A stretch of DNA of 64,000 bases from Methylotenera oryzisoli (GCA_945881735.1 CAMCVF010000002.1:155782-219781); one strand, 5' to 3'. Counted from the stretch's first letter, positions 22,861 through 31,883 are shown. Notes: generated by a model not told the origin, from the letters alone. Program-made: numbers and translations.

Positions 22861-24702
22861 TTACTGCTCGCCTAAGAAACCGCCACTTTGATGCGCCCAT
22901 AAACTAGCATACAAGCCACCTAGCTTAAGTAATTCGGCATGACTTCCCTGTTCAATAATATTGCCATTATCCAGTACAATTAATTTATCCATTGCGGCAA
23001 TGGTTGAAAGCCTGTGCGCGATGGCGACGACTGTTTTTCCTTGCATCAAATTATTCAAGCTAGCTTGAATCACGGTTTCTACTTCTGAATCCAGCGCGCT
23101 GGTAGCTTCATCTAATAATAAAATCGGCGCATCTTTTAGCATCACGCGTGCAATTGCAATACGCTGGCGCTGGCCGCCAGAAAGCTTTACACCACGCTCG
23201 CCTACATGGCAATCGTAGCCTGTTCTGCCTTTTACATCACTTAAATTGAGTATAAATTCATGCGCTTCGGCGCGTTTGGCAGCGGAAATCATTTCTTCTT
23301 CTGTGGCATCTGGGCGACCATATAAAATATTATCGCGCACACTTCGGTGTAGCAATGACGTATCTTGCGTGACCATACCAATACTAGCGCGTAAAGAGTT
23401 TTGTGTGACAGCATTAATATTTTGCTGATCAATCAAAATACGGCCTGCTTCAACGTCATAAAAACGCAGTAGCAGATTAACAATGGTAGATTTTCCAGCA
23501 CCAGAGCGCCCTACCAGCCCGACTTTTTCGCCTGCGTTAATGATTAAATTAAGATTTTTTAATACTTGTTTATGTTGGTGAGGTAGTACTTTGCCATAAT
23601 TAAAATTCACCGAATCAAAAACCACTTCGCCTTTCTTCACTAATAATAGTTTCGCATCTGTTGCATCATTAATATTATTGTGCATGGTGAGTGTGTCCAT
23701 ACCATCTTGTACAGTTCCAACTTGCTCATAAAGCGATGTCATTTCCCACATCACCCAATGCGAAACTCCATTAAGGCGCAAGGCCATGGCTGTTGCCGCT
23801 GCCACTCCACCCACCGAGACCTCGCCAATACTCCATAGCCACAAAGCAGTTAGGCCGGTTGCAATAATCAATAACATATTGAGTATATGATTGACAATTT
23901 CGACAGAGCTAACCAATTGCATTTGCCCATGAACGTTGCCTAAAAAGGTCTGCATAGCATGCTTGGCATAGCTCGCCTCACGCCCTGCATGGCTAAATAA
24001 TTTTACCGTGCTGATGTTTGTGTAAGCATCTGTAATGCGGCCTGTCATCAAGCTACGCGCATCGGCCTGGTGTTGCGATGTTTTGCTTAATTTAGGCACA
24101 AAATAACTTAGTGATGCCACGTAACATGCCAGCCAAACCAAAAATGGAATGGTAATAAGCGGATTAAAATAACCGACAATGCTGACCATGGTACCAAAAT
24201 ACACAATCACGTAAATCATGATATCGGCCACAATAAACCATACATCGCGCACGGCCAGCGCAGTTTGCATCACTTTTGTTGCCACCCGCCCTGCAAACTC
24301 GTCTTGGTAAAAACTCATACTTTGATTCAACATTAGGCGGTGGAAATTCCAGCGCAGGCGCATGGGGAAATTGCCAGCCAATGCTTGATGTTTGAATAAA
24401 GTTTGCAACACAATAAAAAGCGTACTCAGTAACAACACGCCAGCTAGAATCATTAAGCGATTACCCTCTTGCTGCCATAACAGTTGCGGCGGAATAGTGC
24501 TTAACCAATCCACCACTTTACCCATCATGGCGAATAATAAGGCCTCAAACGCGCCAATTAAGCCTGTAAAAATAGTCATGCCCAATAAAAATAGGCGCAT
24601 GCCTTGTGTGCAATCGCAGACAAATTGCCAAAAATTTTTAGGTGGTGTAGTGATTAATGCATCAGGGAAAGGCTTGGCTAGGTTTTGAAACCATTTATAC
24701 AT
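22861..24702 (-). CDS. ABC exporter, fused permease and ATPase
   Basis: A 613-residue half-transporter. The N-terminal permease has about six membrane segments (for example LFLLGMTIFTGLIGAFEALL, LMILAGVLLLSTLFIVLQTL, DIMIYVIVYFGTMVSIVGYF). The ATPase has Walker A VGRSGAGKSTIVNLLLRFYD, Q-loop VTQDTSLLHRSVRDNILYGR, signature KLSGGQRQRIAIARVML, Walker B PILLLDEATSALD and H-loop AIAHRLSTIAAMDK. The order is MsbA/multidrug-like and it should work as a homodimer. The substrate cannot be told from sequence, and neither neighbour helps. Confidence 0.9.
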   Translation of the reverse strand: MYKWFQNLAKPFPDALITTPPKNFWQFVCDCTQGMRLFLLGMTIFTGLIGAFEALLFAMMGKVVDWLSTIPPQLLWQQEGNRLMILAGVLLLSTLFIVLQTLFKHQALAGNFPMRLRWNFHRLMLNQSMSFYQDEFAGRVATKVMQTALAVRDVWFIVADIMIYVIVYFGTMVSIVGYFNPLITIPFLVWLACYVASLSYFVPKLSKTSQHQADARSLMTGRITDAYTNISTVKLFSHAGREASYAKHAMQTFLGNVHGQMQLVSSVEIVNHILNMLLIIATGLTALWLWSIGEVSVGGVAAATAMALRLNGVSHWVMWEMTSLYEQVGTVQDGMDTLTMHNNINDATDAKLLLVKKGEVVFDSVNFNYGKVLPHQHKQVLKNLNLIINAGEKVGLVGRSGAGKSTIVNLLLRFYDVEAGRILIDQQNINAVTQNSLRASIGMVTQDTSLLHRSVRDNILYGRPDATEEEMISAAKRAEAHEFILNLSDVKGRTGYDCHVGERGVKLSGGQRQRIAIARVMLKDAPILLLDEATSALDSEVETVIQASLNNLMQGKTVVAIAHRLSTIAAMDKLIVLDNGNIIEQGSHAELLKLGGLYASLWAHQSGGFLGEQ

Positions 24703-24848
24703 GAGAGTTTTAATTATTTTCTGTAAAAAAGATTATTGCCTATACAAGTGACAATTTAAAGAATAGTGCGAGATTAAAAGGTTGCTGTTCGAATTCATAT
24801 TTTAACCATCATTCTGTGCTTGACGATCAATGAGGGAGTTTGAGTTTT

Positions 24849-25334
24849 TTATTCTGGTAGCTTAACAATAATCGTGCAAACAGCTTCTGCCGCAATACCT
24901 TCGCCGCGGCCTGTAAAGCCTAGCTTTTCGGTAGTGGTGGCTTTTACATTCACCTCAGTCAACTCAATTTGGCAATCGGCTGCAATATTGGCGCACATTC
25001 GCGCCGTATGAGGTGAAAGCTTAGGCGCTTCGCAAATCACGGTAGCATCAATATTATTCACGACATATTTTTTATCGTGCAAAAGTGCCACAACATGCCG
25101 CAACAATACGCGTGAATCCAAATTTTTATAGGTGTTATCACTTGGCGGAAAATGCTTGCCAATATCGCCCATCCCTGCTGCGCCTAATAGCGCATCACAT
25201 ATCGCATGCAATAAAACATCGGCATCTGAATGTCCATCCAAGCCTTTATTGTGAGGCACATCTACTCCGCCAATAATACATTTTCTGCCAACAACTAAGG
25301 CATGCACATCCAAACCGTGACCTATCCGTATCAT
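24849..25334 (-). CDS. ispF: 2-C-methyl-D-erythritol 2,4-cyclodiphosphate synthase
   Basis: A 161-residue enzyme of the MEP isoprenoid pathway. The metal-binding motif IGHGLDVHAL supplies Asp and His; GGVDVPHNKGLDGHSDADVL and DALLGAAGMGDIGKHFPPSD are the conserved substrate region. The C-terminal NVKATTTEKLGFTGRGEGIA holds the CMP-binding residues. The start codon overlaps the ispD stop (ATGA), so translation is coupled to ispD. Confidence 0.97.
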   Translation of the reverse strand: MIRIGHGLDVHALVVGRKCIIGGVDVPHNKGLDGHSDADVLLHAICDALLGAAGMGDIGKHFPPSDNTYKNLDSRVLLRHVVALLHDKKYVVNNIDATVICEAPKLSPHTARMCANIAADCQIELTEVNVKATTTEKLGFTGRGEGIAAEAVCTIIVKLPE

Positions 25335-26032
25335 GCGTTACCTTTTGATTTTTCTGAATTCAATAATGCTTCTAATAATACTAAATCTTGCGGATAAGTG
25401 ATTTTTAAATTGCGTAACTCGCCTTGTACCAATATTGGTTTTAATCCTAGTGCTTCAATCGCTTCCGATTCATCTGTGACACTATCGCCAAATTGGCTTA
25501 ATGCATTTTTTAAAGTTAGAAATCGAAACATTTGCGGCGTTTGCGCTTGCCATAAATTAGCGCGCGAAATGGTTTGCGCCACCTTCTGATTATCAAGCGA
25601 TTGCTTTAACGTATCCGCTACAGGCAAAGCCAATAAACCACCTACTGCGTCATGCTCTAATATACCAATTAAATGGCTAAGCAAATCATTAGTTAAACCA
25701 GGCCTTGCCGCATCATGCACCAATATCCAATCATCACCTTGCAATGCTGGTTCAATCGCGTTGAGGGTATTTAAAACTGTTTCGGCACGCGTTGCGCCGC
25801 CCGTATAATGCAAATGAAGACGGCTTTCTGGCTCTAAGGTCAGGCTACGCCAAAAATCATCTTCAGGATTCAATGCAACATGAATCGCCGCAATGCGCGG
25901 ATGATTAAAGAAAATTTGAATACAATGCGAAATCATTGGCATGCCACATAGCGCAATATATTGCTTGGGCAATACATTCACCATACGTTTTCCAACGCCA
26001 GCAGCAGGGATAATTACATGAAAAAACGCCAT
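25331..26032 (-). CDS. ispD: 2-C-methyl-D-erythritol 4-phosphate cytidylyltransferase
   Basis: A 233-residue cytidylyltransferase upstream of ispF. The N-terminal CTP-binding motif VIIPAAGVGKRM begins at residue 6, so the ATG at 26032 must be the start; there is no other start codon between it and the motif. Also seen are PKQYIALCGMPMISH, ILVHDAARPGLTNDLL and TDESEAIEALG. Oddly, the start codon lies in the second arm of a perfect 12-bp inverted repeat (26024-26054) followed by six T residues that also encode Phe-Phe. Expression therefore may be limited by RNA structure or premature termination. Confidence 0.95.
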   Translation of the reverse strand: MAFFHVIIPAAGVGKRMVNVLPKQYIALCGMPMISHCIQIFFNHPRIAAIHVALNPEDDFWRSLTLEPESRLHLHYTGGATRAETVLNTLNAIEPALQGDDWILVHDAARPGLTNDLLSHLIGILEHDAVGGLLALPVADTLKQSLDNQKVAQTISRANLWQAQTPQMFRFLTLKNALSQFGDSVTDESEAIEALGLKPILVQGELRNLKITYPQDLVLLEALLNSEKSKGNA

Positions 26033-26054
26033 GCTTTATTTTAGCATGGCGTTT
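26024..26054 (-). terminator. Perfect 12-bp hairpin with T tract overlapping the ispD start
   Basis: On the minus strand AAACGCCATGCT - AAAATAA - AGCATGGCGTTT is followed by TTT. It has the full form of an intrinsic terminator and would end amt transcripts. Its 3' arm contains the ispD ATG and codons 2-4. The 5' arm and loop also spell a four-codon frame, ATGCTAAAATAA. Confidence 0.75.
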
Positions 26055-26142
26055 ATTTAGAGATAAAACTTATAATAATTATTTAGTTAATCATCAGAGT
26101 TAATGCTGAACTTAAAATCATCAGCTGTTTCCCCGAAACTAA

Positions 26143-27333
26143 TTAATCATCAGCAGTGGCACTGATTTTGTGAATACTAATATCGGCGCCATCGTATTCT
26201 TCTTCAGCACTCATGCGAATACCACTTAACATTTTAAGCGAACCGTACACAATATAACCACCAGCCAAAGCAATACAAACGCCCAAGCCTGTTCCAATTA
26301 ATTGCGACATAAAACTCACACCGCCCATTCCGCCTAAGGATTTTGCACCAAATATGCCAGCGGCAATGCCACCCCATGCACCACATAAGCCATGTAGAGG
26401 CCACACGCCTAACACGTCATCAATTTTTAAGCGATTTTGCGTTAAATTAAATGCCCACACAAATAAGCCACCTGCCACCACACCTGTTGCTAACGCGCCC
26501 ATCGGATGCATCACATCAGATCCCGCACACACCGCAACCAAACCAGCTAAGGGGCCATTATGCACAAAGCCAGGGTCATTTTTGCCGATTAACAAAGCCG
26601 CTAACGTGCCGCCAACCAATGCCATTAGTGAGTTAACTGCCACCAAGCCCGAAATACCTTGTAACGCTTGTGCTGACATTACATTAAAACCAAACCAGCC
26701 CACTGTAAGAATCCATGCGCCTAATGCTAAAAATGGAATATTGGAAGGCGGATACGCATGTAAGCGACCATCTTTGCCGTAACGTCCTGTGCGAGCACCC
26801 AGTAAAATAACCGCCGCTAACGCAATCCAACCGCCCATGGCATGCACCACCACAGAGCCAGCAAAATCATGAAACTTTGCGCCAAAACTAGCTAATAACC
26901 AATCCTGAAAACCGTAATGGCTATTCCAAACAATACCTTCAAAAAACGGATACACAAAACCGACAATTAAAAACGTGGCGGCCACTTGTGGGTTAAATTT
27001 AGCGCGCTCGGCAATACCGCCAGAAACGATGGCGGGAATAGCGGCGGCAAAAGTGAGCAAGAAAAAGAATTTGACTAAATCGAAACCATTTTTAGCAGCT
27101 AGAATTTCAGCACCGCTGTAAAAGCTAACGCCGTAAGCAATGCTGTAGCCGATAAAAAAATAAGCGATAGTCGAAATTGAAAAATCGACCATAATTTTAA
27201 CCAGCGCATTAACCTGATTTTTACTACGTACTGTGCCCACCTCTAAAAAGGCGAAGCCTGCATGCATTGCCAGGACCATAATGGCGCCTAACAACACAAA
27301 TAAAACATCATTCGCCGAAACGAGTGCATCCAT
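26143..27333 (-). CDS. amt: Ammonium transporter Amt
   Basis: A 396-residue channel-type ammonium transporter with about 11 membrane segments. Conserved elements: GFAFLEVGTVRSKNQVNALV, GGIAERAKF, VVHAMGGWIALAAVILLG (pore His), PSNIPFLALGAWILTVGWFG, DVLGVWPLHGLCGAWGG (second pore His) and a cytosolic tail SAEEEYDGADIS that contacts GlnK-type PII proteins. The frame is open to 27402, but that start would sit inside the sigma54 promoter. ATG 27333, eight nt or so after GGGGA, is the better start. No glnK is adjacent. Upstream sites indicate nitrogen control. Confidence 0.95.
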   Translation of the reverse strand: MDALVSANDVLFVLLGAIMVLAMHAGFAFLEVGTVRSKNQVNALVKIMVDFSISTIAYFFIGYSIAYGVSFYSGAEILAAKNGFDLVKFFFLLTFAAAIPAIVSGGIAERAKFNPQVAATFLIVGFVYPFFEGIVWNSHYGFQDWLLASFGAKFHDFAGSVVVHAMGGWIALAAVILLGARTGRYGKDGRLHAYPPSNIPFLALGAWILTVGWFGFNVMSAQALQGISGLVAVNSLMALVGGTLAALLIGKNDPGFVHNGPLAGLVAVCAGSDVMHPMGALATGVVAGGLFVWAFNLTQNRLKIDDVLGVWPLHGLCGAWGGIAAGIFGAKSLGGMGGVSFMSQLIGTGLGVCIALAGGYIVYGSLKMLSGIRMSAEEEYDGADISIHKISATADD

Positions 27334-27390
27334 TTTTATCCCCAAATAATAATTAATTGTTGTCATACAGTACAAAAACAGGGCATTACA

Positions 27391-27406
27391 AGCAAAAATC
27401 AAGCCA
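27391..27406 (-). promoter_or_regulatory. sigma54 promoter of amt
   Basis: The minus strand reads TGGCTTGATTTTTGCT, which matches the sigma54 consensus TGGCAC-N5-TTGCA with the invariant GG and GC exactly 10 nt apart. It lies about 60 nt upstream of the chosen amt start and below two NtrC-type palindromes. Confidence 0.85.
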
Positions 27407-27456
27407 TTTATGAAATATTGATTATAAAGGGATTTTTTTGAGCGTTATCGTTATTT

Positions 27457-27473
27457 TGCACAATATTAGTGCG
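27457..27473. promoter_or_regulatory. NtrC-type operator, promoter-proximal
   Basis: TGCAC-N7-GTGCG matches the NtrC palindrome (TGCAC-N7-GTGCA) in all but one position. It lies about 60 bp upstream of the sigma54 promoter of amt. Confidence 0.7.
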
Positions 27474-27486
27474 ATGCACAATTTGC

Positions 27487-27503
27487 AGCACTCATTTTGT
27501 GCA
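27487..27503. promoter_or_regulatory. NtrC-type operator, promoter-distal
   Basis: AGCAC-N7-GTGCA, again one mismatch from the NtrC palindrome. Its centre is exactly 30 bp from the first site, about three helical turns, which allows cooperative binding of NtrC dimers on one DNA face. Confidence 0.7.
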
Positions 27504-27512
27504 AATTGTTAG

Positions 27513-28187
27513 CTAGAGAATGCTGTCTGTATTGACATTAAGAACAAATTTTTCTGCCTCTGGATTACCAGACCAAAAGTGAAAAAATTCACGCACAACC
27601 ACCAAAAACAAACGGCGGTTTTTTTTAACTTCAAATAATGGCAAAGTGGCGTCGACTGTTGTGCGATATACTTTATTACTTTTATCGGGTGTGTCCTTTA
27701 GACGCACTAATAGAATCTTGGCAAGCTTAACGCGTGTGTCAATGAGAGTTTGATCGGCGTTTTCGTTACGCAAGGCCTTGGTGTAACCTTTTATGGCCCA
27801 ACTATCGCTGGTTGTAAATTTTTCTTGGTCAATGGTTTGCCAAAGTCTTCTTAAACTAATTGGCGCTGGCTTCCAGTCCATTGGTAATGAATCTTTTGTG
27901 GTGGCTTTATTAAATTGTGCTACTCCTTTTAAATCGTTCATCCAAAAAAGAAAATACTCACGCGAAATCATCAAACTCTCTGGCCATTCTTCTGCTGGCA
28001 CAGAATCCATTACCGCTTCAATAGCAAGGCGATATTCAGCTTGGCCCATTTCCACATGAGCTAAAAAAGGTAATAGCTTATTTAAAAAACTGGTGCGCTG
28101 CACAAAATTTATTGGGTCAAAGCCCTTAGCCACTAATAGCTTAAAATAAACTTCAAGTGCTTGTTGTTCGCGTTGCTGAATCATCAT
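27513..28187 (-). CDS. Conserved-looking soluble protein of unknown function
   Basis: A 224-residue protein with no signal peptide or membrane segment and mostly helical character. The N-terminus (REQQALEVYFKLLVAKGFDP) and the C-terminal NRRLFLVVVREFFHFWSGNP are the most structured-looking parts; the middle is rich in Lys and Asp. I do not recognise a family. Its stop codon lies 10 bp upstream of the distal NtrC site of amt, and it runs in the same direction, so read-through into amt is possible. It is divergent from the DUF3301 gene. Confidence 0.7.
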   Translation of the reverse strand: MMIQQREQQALEVYFKLLVAKGFDPINFVQRTSFLNKLLPFLAHVEMGQAEYRLAIEAVMDSVPAEEWPESLMISREYFLFWMNDLKGVAQFNKATTKDSLPMDWKPAPISLRRLWQTIDQEKFTTSDSWAIKGYTKALRNENADQTLIDTRVKLAKILLVRLKDTPDKSNKVYRTTVDATLPLFEVKKNRRLFLVVVREFFHFWSGNPEAEKFVLNVNTDSIL

Positions 28188-28332
28188 ATATCACTAGTTT
28201 TGTGTGGTTAGTTAAACTATCATTTAATTTTACTGCATAATCTATTGAAAATTATCATCAAAAAACGCACATTAAATAATTAGAATATAACGTATTTAAC
28301 CCCATTCTTAAACTCAACTTTAAAGTTAACCC

Positions 28333-28647
28333 ATGTTTGAAATGATATTACTGGCATTATTGTTATTAGCCGCTTGGTTTTGGCAAGATAGCATCGCCAA
28401 GCGCGAAATTGCTGTAATGCTTGGCCGCGAATTAGCGAGTCGCTATCAATTACAACTACTGGATGAAACCGTTGCTTGTAACAAAATCCGCTTAGGGCGT
28501 GATAATCGTGGCCATGCACAACTAATTAGGGTATATGCTTTTGAAGTAACCGCCAACGGCGCAGAGCGGATGGAATGCAACTTACAGATGCTTGGCAAAC
28601 AATTGCAAACTTGGCACATTCCACCTTATGTGCAAACCATGCACTAA
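28333..28647 (+). CDS. DUF3301 membrane-anchored protein
   Basis: A 104-residue protein. A single N-terminal hydrophobic segment (MILLALLLLAAWFW) is followed by DSIAKREIAVMLGRELASRY, LLDETVACNKIRLGRDNRG and RVYAFEVTANGAERMECNLQ, the signature of DUF3301. The function of the family is unknown. It is 29 nt upstream of gluQ on the same strand, which suggests co-transcription. Confidence 0.85.
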   Translation: MFEMILLALLLLAAWFWQDSIAKREIAVMLGRELASRYQLQLLDETVACNKIRLGRDNRGHAQLIRVYAFEVTANGAERMECNLQMLGKQLQTWHIPPYVQTMH

Positions 28648-28676
28648 ATGTAATTCAAATCATGTAAACCAAAATA

Positions 28677-29573
28677 ATGCTTTATATAGGCCGTTTTGCT
28701 CCCTCCCCCACTGGACCTTTGCATTTCGGCTCGCTGCTTGCTGCGGTAGCTAGTTATTGCGATGCGCAGTTTAATCAAGGCAAATGGCTGTTGAGAATTG
28801 AAGATATTGACAAACCCCGGGAGATGGCAGGAGCTTACGATACCATTTTAAGGCAACTAGATGCGTTTGGTTTTGAGTGGGATGGTGAGATAGCGCGCCA
28901 GAGCCAACGCAATAACTATTATGAAAAAGCCTTAACTATTTTACAAAATAAGCAACTCATTTACCCCTGCACTTGCACGCGTAAAGAAATCGCCGATTCA
29001 TCCAATTTAATCGGCATCGATGGTTTTGTATACCCTAAAACCTGCTTAAATCAAGCTATTAAAGAAAACTCTGCTTTTGCTCTACGCATTTGTGTAGACG
29101 ATGCCGTGATTGCATTTCAAGACTTCATTCAAGGGCAAATAAGGCAAAACCTACAAACAGACGTGGGAGACTTTGTTTTAAAACGCACGGATGGGTTGTT
29201 TACTTATCAATTAGCGGTGGTAGTAGATGATGCCGCACAAGGTGTGACTAATGTAGTGCGTGGCGCTGATTTACTCAACTCCACGCCGCGCCAAATTTAC
29301 CTGCAACAATTCTTAAATTTACCTACTCCGATCTATGCGCATATTCCGATTGCGCGCAATGCCGCTGGCGAAAAGCTTAGCAAGCAAACATTGGCAAATT
29401 CTATTGATGTTAAAAAAGCCAATCTGCAAATATGGCAGGCTTTAAAATTTTTAGGGCAACAGCCACCTACTGAATTACAATTTGCCAGTTTACAAGAGCT
29501 TTGGCATTGGGCAATCACACAGTGGCAAATAGACGCCATTCCAACACAAGTTTCGCCTTTTTTCCAACAGTAG
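28677..29573 (+). CDS. gluQ: Glutamyl-Q tRNA(Asp) synthetase
   Basis: A 298-residue GluRS paralogue lacking the anticodon-binding domain; it attaches glutamate to queuosine 34 of tRNA-Asp. The class I motif reads APSPTGPLHFGSLLAAVASY (HFGS as HIGH), the zinc-binding cysteines are in YPCTCTRKEI with a later Cys, and the KMSKS-like loop is EKLSKQT. It also has VVRGADLLNSTPRQIYLQQF, typical of YadB/GluQ. It follows the DUF3301 gene closely. Confidence 0.95.
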   Translation: MLYIGRFAPSPTGPLHFGSLLAAVASYCDAQFNQGKWLLRIEDIDKPREMAGAYDTILRQLDAFGFEWDGEIARQSQRNNYYEKALTILQNKQLIYPCTCTRKEIADSSNLIGIDGFVYPKTCLNQAIKENSAFALRICVDDAVIAFQDFIQGQIRQNLQTDVGDFVLKRTDGLFTYQLAVVVDDAAQGVTNVVRGADLLNSTPRQIYLQQFLNLPTPIYAHIPIARNAAGEKLSKQTLANSIDVKKANLQIWQALKFLGQQPPTELQFASLQELWHWAITQWQIDAIPTQVSPFFQQ

Positions 29574-29617
29574 TGATTATGGTAGATTTATCTTTACATA
29601 AATTTAAAGTTTTTATT

Positions 29618-29636
29618 GATACTGATTCTCATTTAT
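29618..29636 (+). promoter_or_regulatory. Fur-type box upstream of the TonB-dependent receptor
   Basis: GATACTGATTCTCATTTAT agrees with the 19-bp Fur consensus GATAATGATAATCATTATC at 13 positions. It lies 43 bp before the receptor start, where Fur would block the promoter when iron is plentiful. Confidence 0.6.
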
Positions 29637-29678
29637 ATTAACATTACGGATTGAATACTATCGCACAAAAAAATATAA

Positions 29679-31883
29679 ATGGCATCAAGAGCAAACAAAA
29701 ACGCACAACAGAATCTATTTAAAACAAAAGATGTCATTTTAAAATTGACCATCCAAAGCGCTTTAACCAGCGTTATTTTTATATCGGTCAATAGCGCTTT
29801 TGCTGAAACTAGTGAAGTTTTACTGATGGAGGTTAATGTAACGGCGCCTCGCGTAAGTGACACAAAACCTGTTAAAGGATATATCACTAAAAAAAGCACC
29901 TCTTCCACCAGAACAGATACTGAATTACGCGATACGCCACAATCAATTACTGTAATTCCGCAAGATTTAATCAAAGACCAATCTATTCAAAGCATCAGCC
30001 AAGCGGTGCAATATGTGCCAGGCGTGCAAGCTGCGCAAGGTGAAGGTAATCGCGATGCATTGATTTTTCGTGGCAATGCAACTACTGGTGACTTTTTCTT
30101 AGATGGTTTGCGTGACGATGTGCAAACCTATCGCGACATTTACACCACAGACCGCATTGAAGTATTAAAAGGTCCAAACGGCATGGTATTTGGCCGTGGC
30201 GGTGCAGGTGGTGCCATTAATCGCGTAACAAAACAAGCCGGCTGGGATCCAGTTTCGGAGCTAATTGCTAGCTATGGCGCTTATAATTACAAACGCATTT
30301 CTAGTGATTACGGCCAAGCGCTTAATGACGAAATTGCGTTTCGTGTAAATGCAGTTTATGAGGACTCTGGCTCTTACCGTGATGGCGTGAACATTGAGCG
30401 CTTTGGTATAAGCCCAACGGTGACGATTAGGCCATCTGATAAGACAAAAATTATATTGGGTACGGAATATTTTAAAGATAAACGTACGGCAGACCGTGGT
30501 GTGCCATCAGTTGAAAACGCAGCAGATCAACCACGATTAAACAGACGTCCATATGAAATTGGCAATGATTCTGCATTTTTTGGTAACGCCGATTTAAGCC
30601 CAACCGAAACTGAAACTAATGCGTTTAACGCCTCTATTGAGCATTCCTTTGATAACGGCATTGGCGTTAAAAATAGTTCAAGATATGCGAGTTACGATAA
30701 ATACTACCAAAACGTATTTGCAGCATCTTCAGTTAATAACACTGGGAGACTAAGCCTTGGTGCTTACCGCGATGAAACAAGACGTGAAAATTTTATTAAC
30801 CAAACGGATTTAACTTACAATGCAAAATGGGGCAACGTTGAGCATAAGCTGCTAGCTGGAGTCGAGTTTGCTTTTCAAGATACCGACAATAAACGCTTAA
30901 CACCTGTCGGTGATGAGACCTTACCAGGTACAGTTTCAGCCCAAAACCCAACCCGTTCTGGTGTGGCATTTAATGCTATTAGCCGTAATCTGCAAAGCGA
31001 TGTTTCTGTAGCCGCATTTTATGTACAAGATCAAATCATCTTATCACCACAATGGCAGGCGATTATTGGTTTACGCAACGATAATTTTGATACCGATTTC
31101 ACCAACCTATTAACTAATACCAATATTAATGTGAGTGATAATTTGTTGGCACCACGTACTGGCTTAATTTTCAAGCCAGTAGAGGCTGTTTCTCTTTACT
31201 CTAATTACAGCGTTTCTTATGTGCCCCGAGCTGGTGACCAGCTAACCTCACTAACAGTTAGCAATGCAACATTTAAGCCAGAAAAATTCATTAACTATGA
31301 AGTTGGCGCTAAATGGGACGTTAACCCTAACCTTGCGCTAACCGCCGCCATGTATAAATTAGAGCGTGAAAACGTATTGATTACAGACCCTAGCAGCGCT
31401 ATTGGCAATCAAATCTTAGTTGATGGTCAAGAAACCAAAGGTATTGAGCTAGGAATTGCTGGCGAAATTAGCAATAAGTGGAGCATCTTTGGCGGCGTTG
31501 CTTTTCAAGATGGTAAAATTACCAAACAGCAAGGTTCTGGCGCATCGGCTATCTTAAAAGGCGCTGAATTAGCACAAACGCCTGACAGTACATTATCACT
31601 TTGGAATAAGTATGAAATTAACGATATGTGGGCAGTGGCTTTAGGTATTGTCAGCACATCGGATCGCTACGCACAATCACCTACGGCTACACAGAGCACA
31701 TTACTTCCAGGTTACACGCGTTATGATGCAGCGATTTACGGCAAATTTAGCAAAAAGTTACGTTTACAAGTTAACCTTGAAAACTTAACCAACAAAGAAT
31801 ATGCACTTTATGCGCATAACAATCAAAATATTACTCCTGGCTCACCAATTACTGGTCGCACTACATTGATCTACAATTTCTAA
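29679..31883 (+). CDS. TonB-dependent siderophore receptor
   Basis: A 734-residue outer-membrane receptor. An N-terminal signal region (SALTSVIFISVNSAFA) follows an unusually long polar leader of about 28 residues. A TonB box-like stretch (LMEVNVTAP) and the plug follow (DTPQSITVIPQDLI, QYVPGVQAAQGEGNRD, DRIEVLKGPNGMVFGRGGAG with GGAINRVTK), then a 22-strand barrel ending in the outer-membrane signature with C-terminal Phe (RTTLIYNF). Plug features are those of catecholate or Fiu-like siderophore receptors. No siderophore biosynthesis, TonB or ABC genes are nearby. Iron control is suggested by the upstream Fur-type box. Confidence 0.93.
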   Translation: MASRANKNAQQNLFKTKDVILKLTIQSALTSVIFISVNSAFAETSEVLLMEVNVTAPRVSDTKPVKGYITKKSTSSTRTDTELRDTPQSITVIPQDLIKDQSIQSISQAVQYVPGVQAAQGEGNRDALIFRGNATTGDFFLDGLRDDVQTYRDIYTTDRIEVLKGPNGMVFGRGGAGGAINRVTKQAGWDPVSELIASYGAYNYKRISSDYGQALNDEIAFRVNAVYEDSGSYRDGVNIERFGISPTVTIRPSDKTKIILGTEYFKDKRTADRGVPSVENAADQPRLNRRPYEIGNDSAFFGNADLSPTETETNAFNASIEHSFDNGIGVKNSSRYASYDKYYQNVFAASSVNNTGRLSLGAYRDETRRENFINQTDLTYNAKWGNVEHKLLAGVEFAFQDTDNKRLTPVGDETLPGTVSAQNPTRSGVAFNAISRNLQSDVSVAAFYVQDQIILSPQWQAIIGLRNDNFDTDFTNLLTNTNINVSDNLLAPRTGLIFKPVEAVSLYSNYSVSYVPRAGDQLTSLTVSNATFKPEKFINYEVGAKWDVNPNLALTAAMYKLERENVLITDPSSAIGNQILVDGQETKGIELGIAGEISNKWSIFGGVAFQDGKITKQQGSGASAILKGAELAQTPDSTLSLWNKYEINDMWAVALGIVSTSDRYAQSPTATQSTLLPGYTRYDAAIYGKFSKKLRLQVNLENLTNKEYALYAHNNQNITPGSPITGRTTLIYNF

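Noticed and set aside
24770..24800. GTTCGAATT stretch as a possible tRNA T-arm
   Set aside because: No acceptor, D or anticodon arms can be drawn around it.
26089..26160. Direct repeat TTAATCATCAG at the amt 3' end (two copies about 55 bp apart) as an insertion footprint
   Set aside because: Too short and without element ends; probably chance or a small tandem duplication of the gene tail.
26354..26782. Open frame of 142 codons on the plus strand
   Set aside because: Antisense to amt, Pro/Thr-rich composition that mirrors the membrane helices.
27334..27402. Longer amt start at 27402
   Set aside because: It would fall within the sigma54 promoter; SD GGGGA precedes the ATG at 27333.
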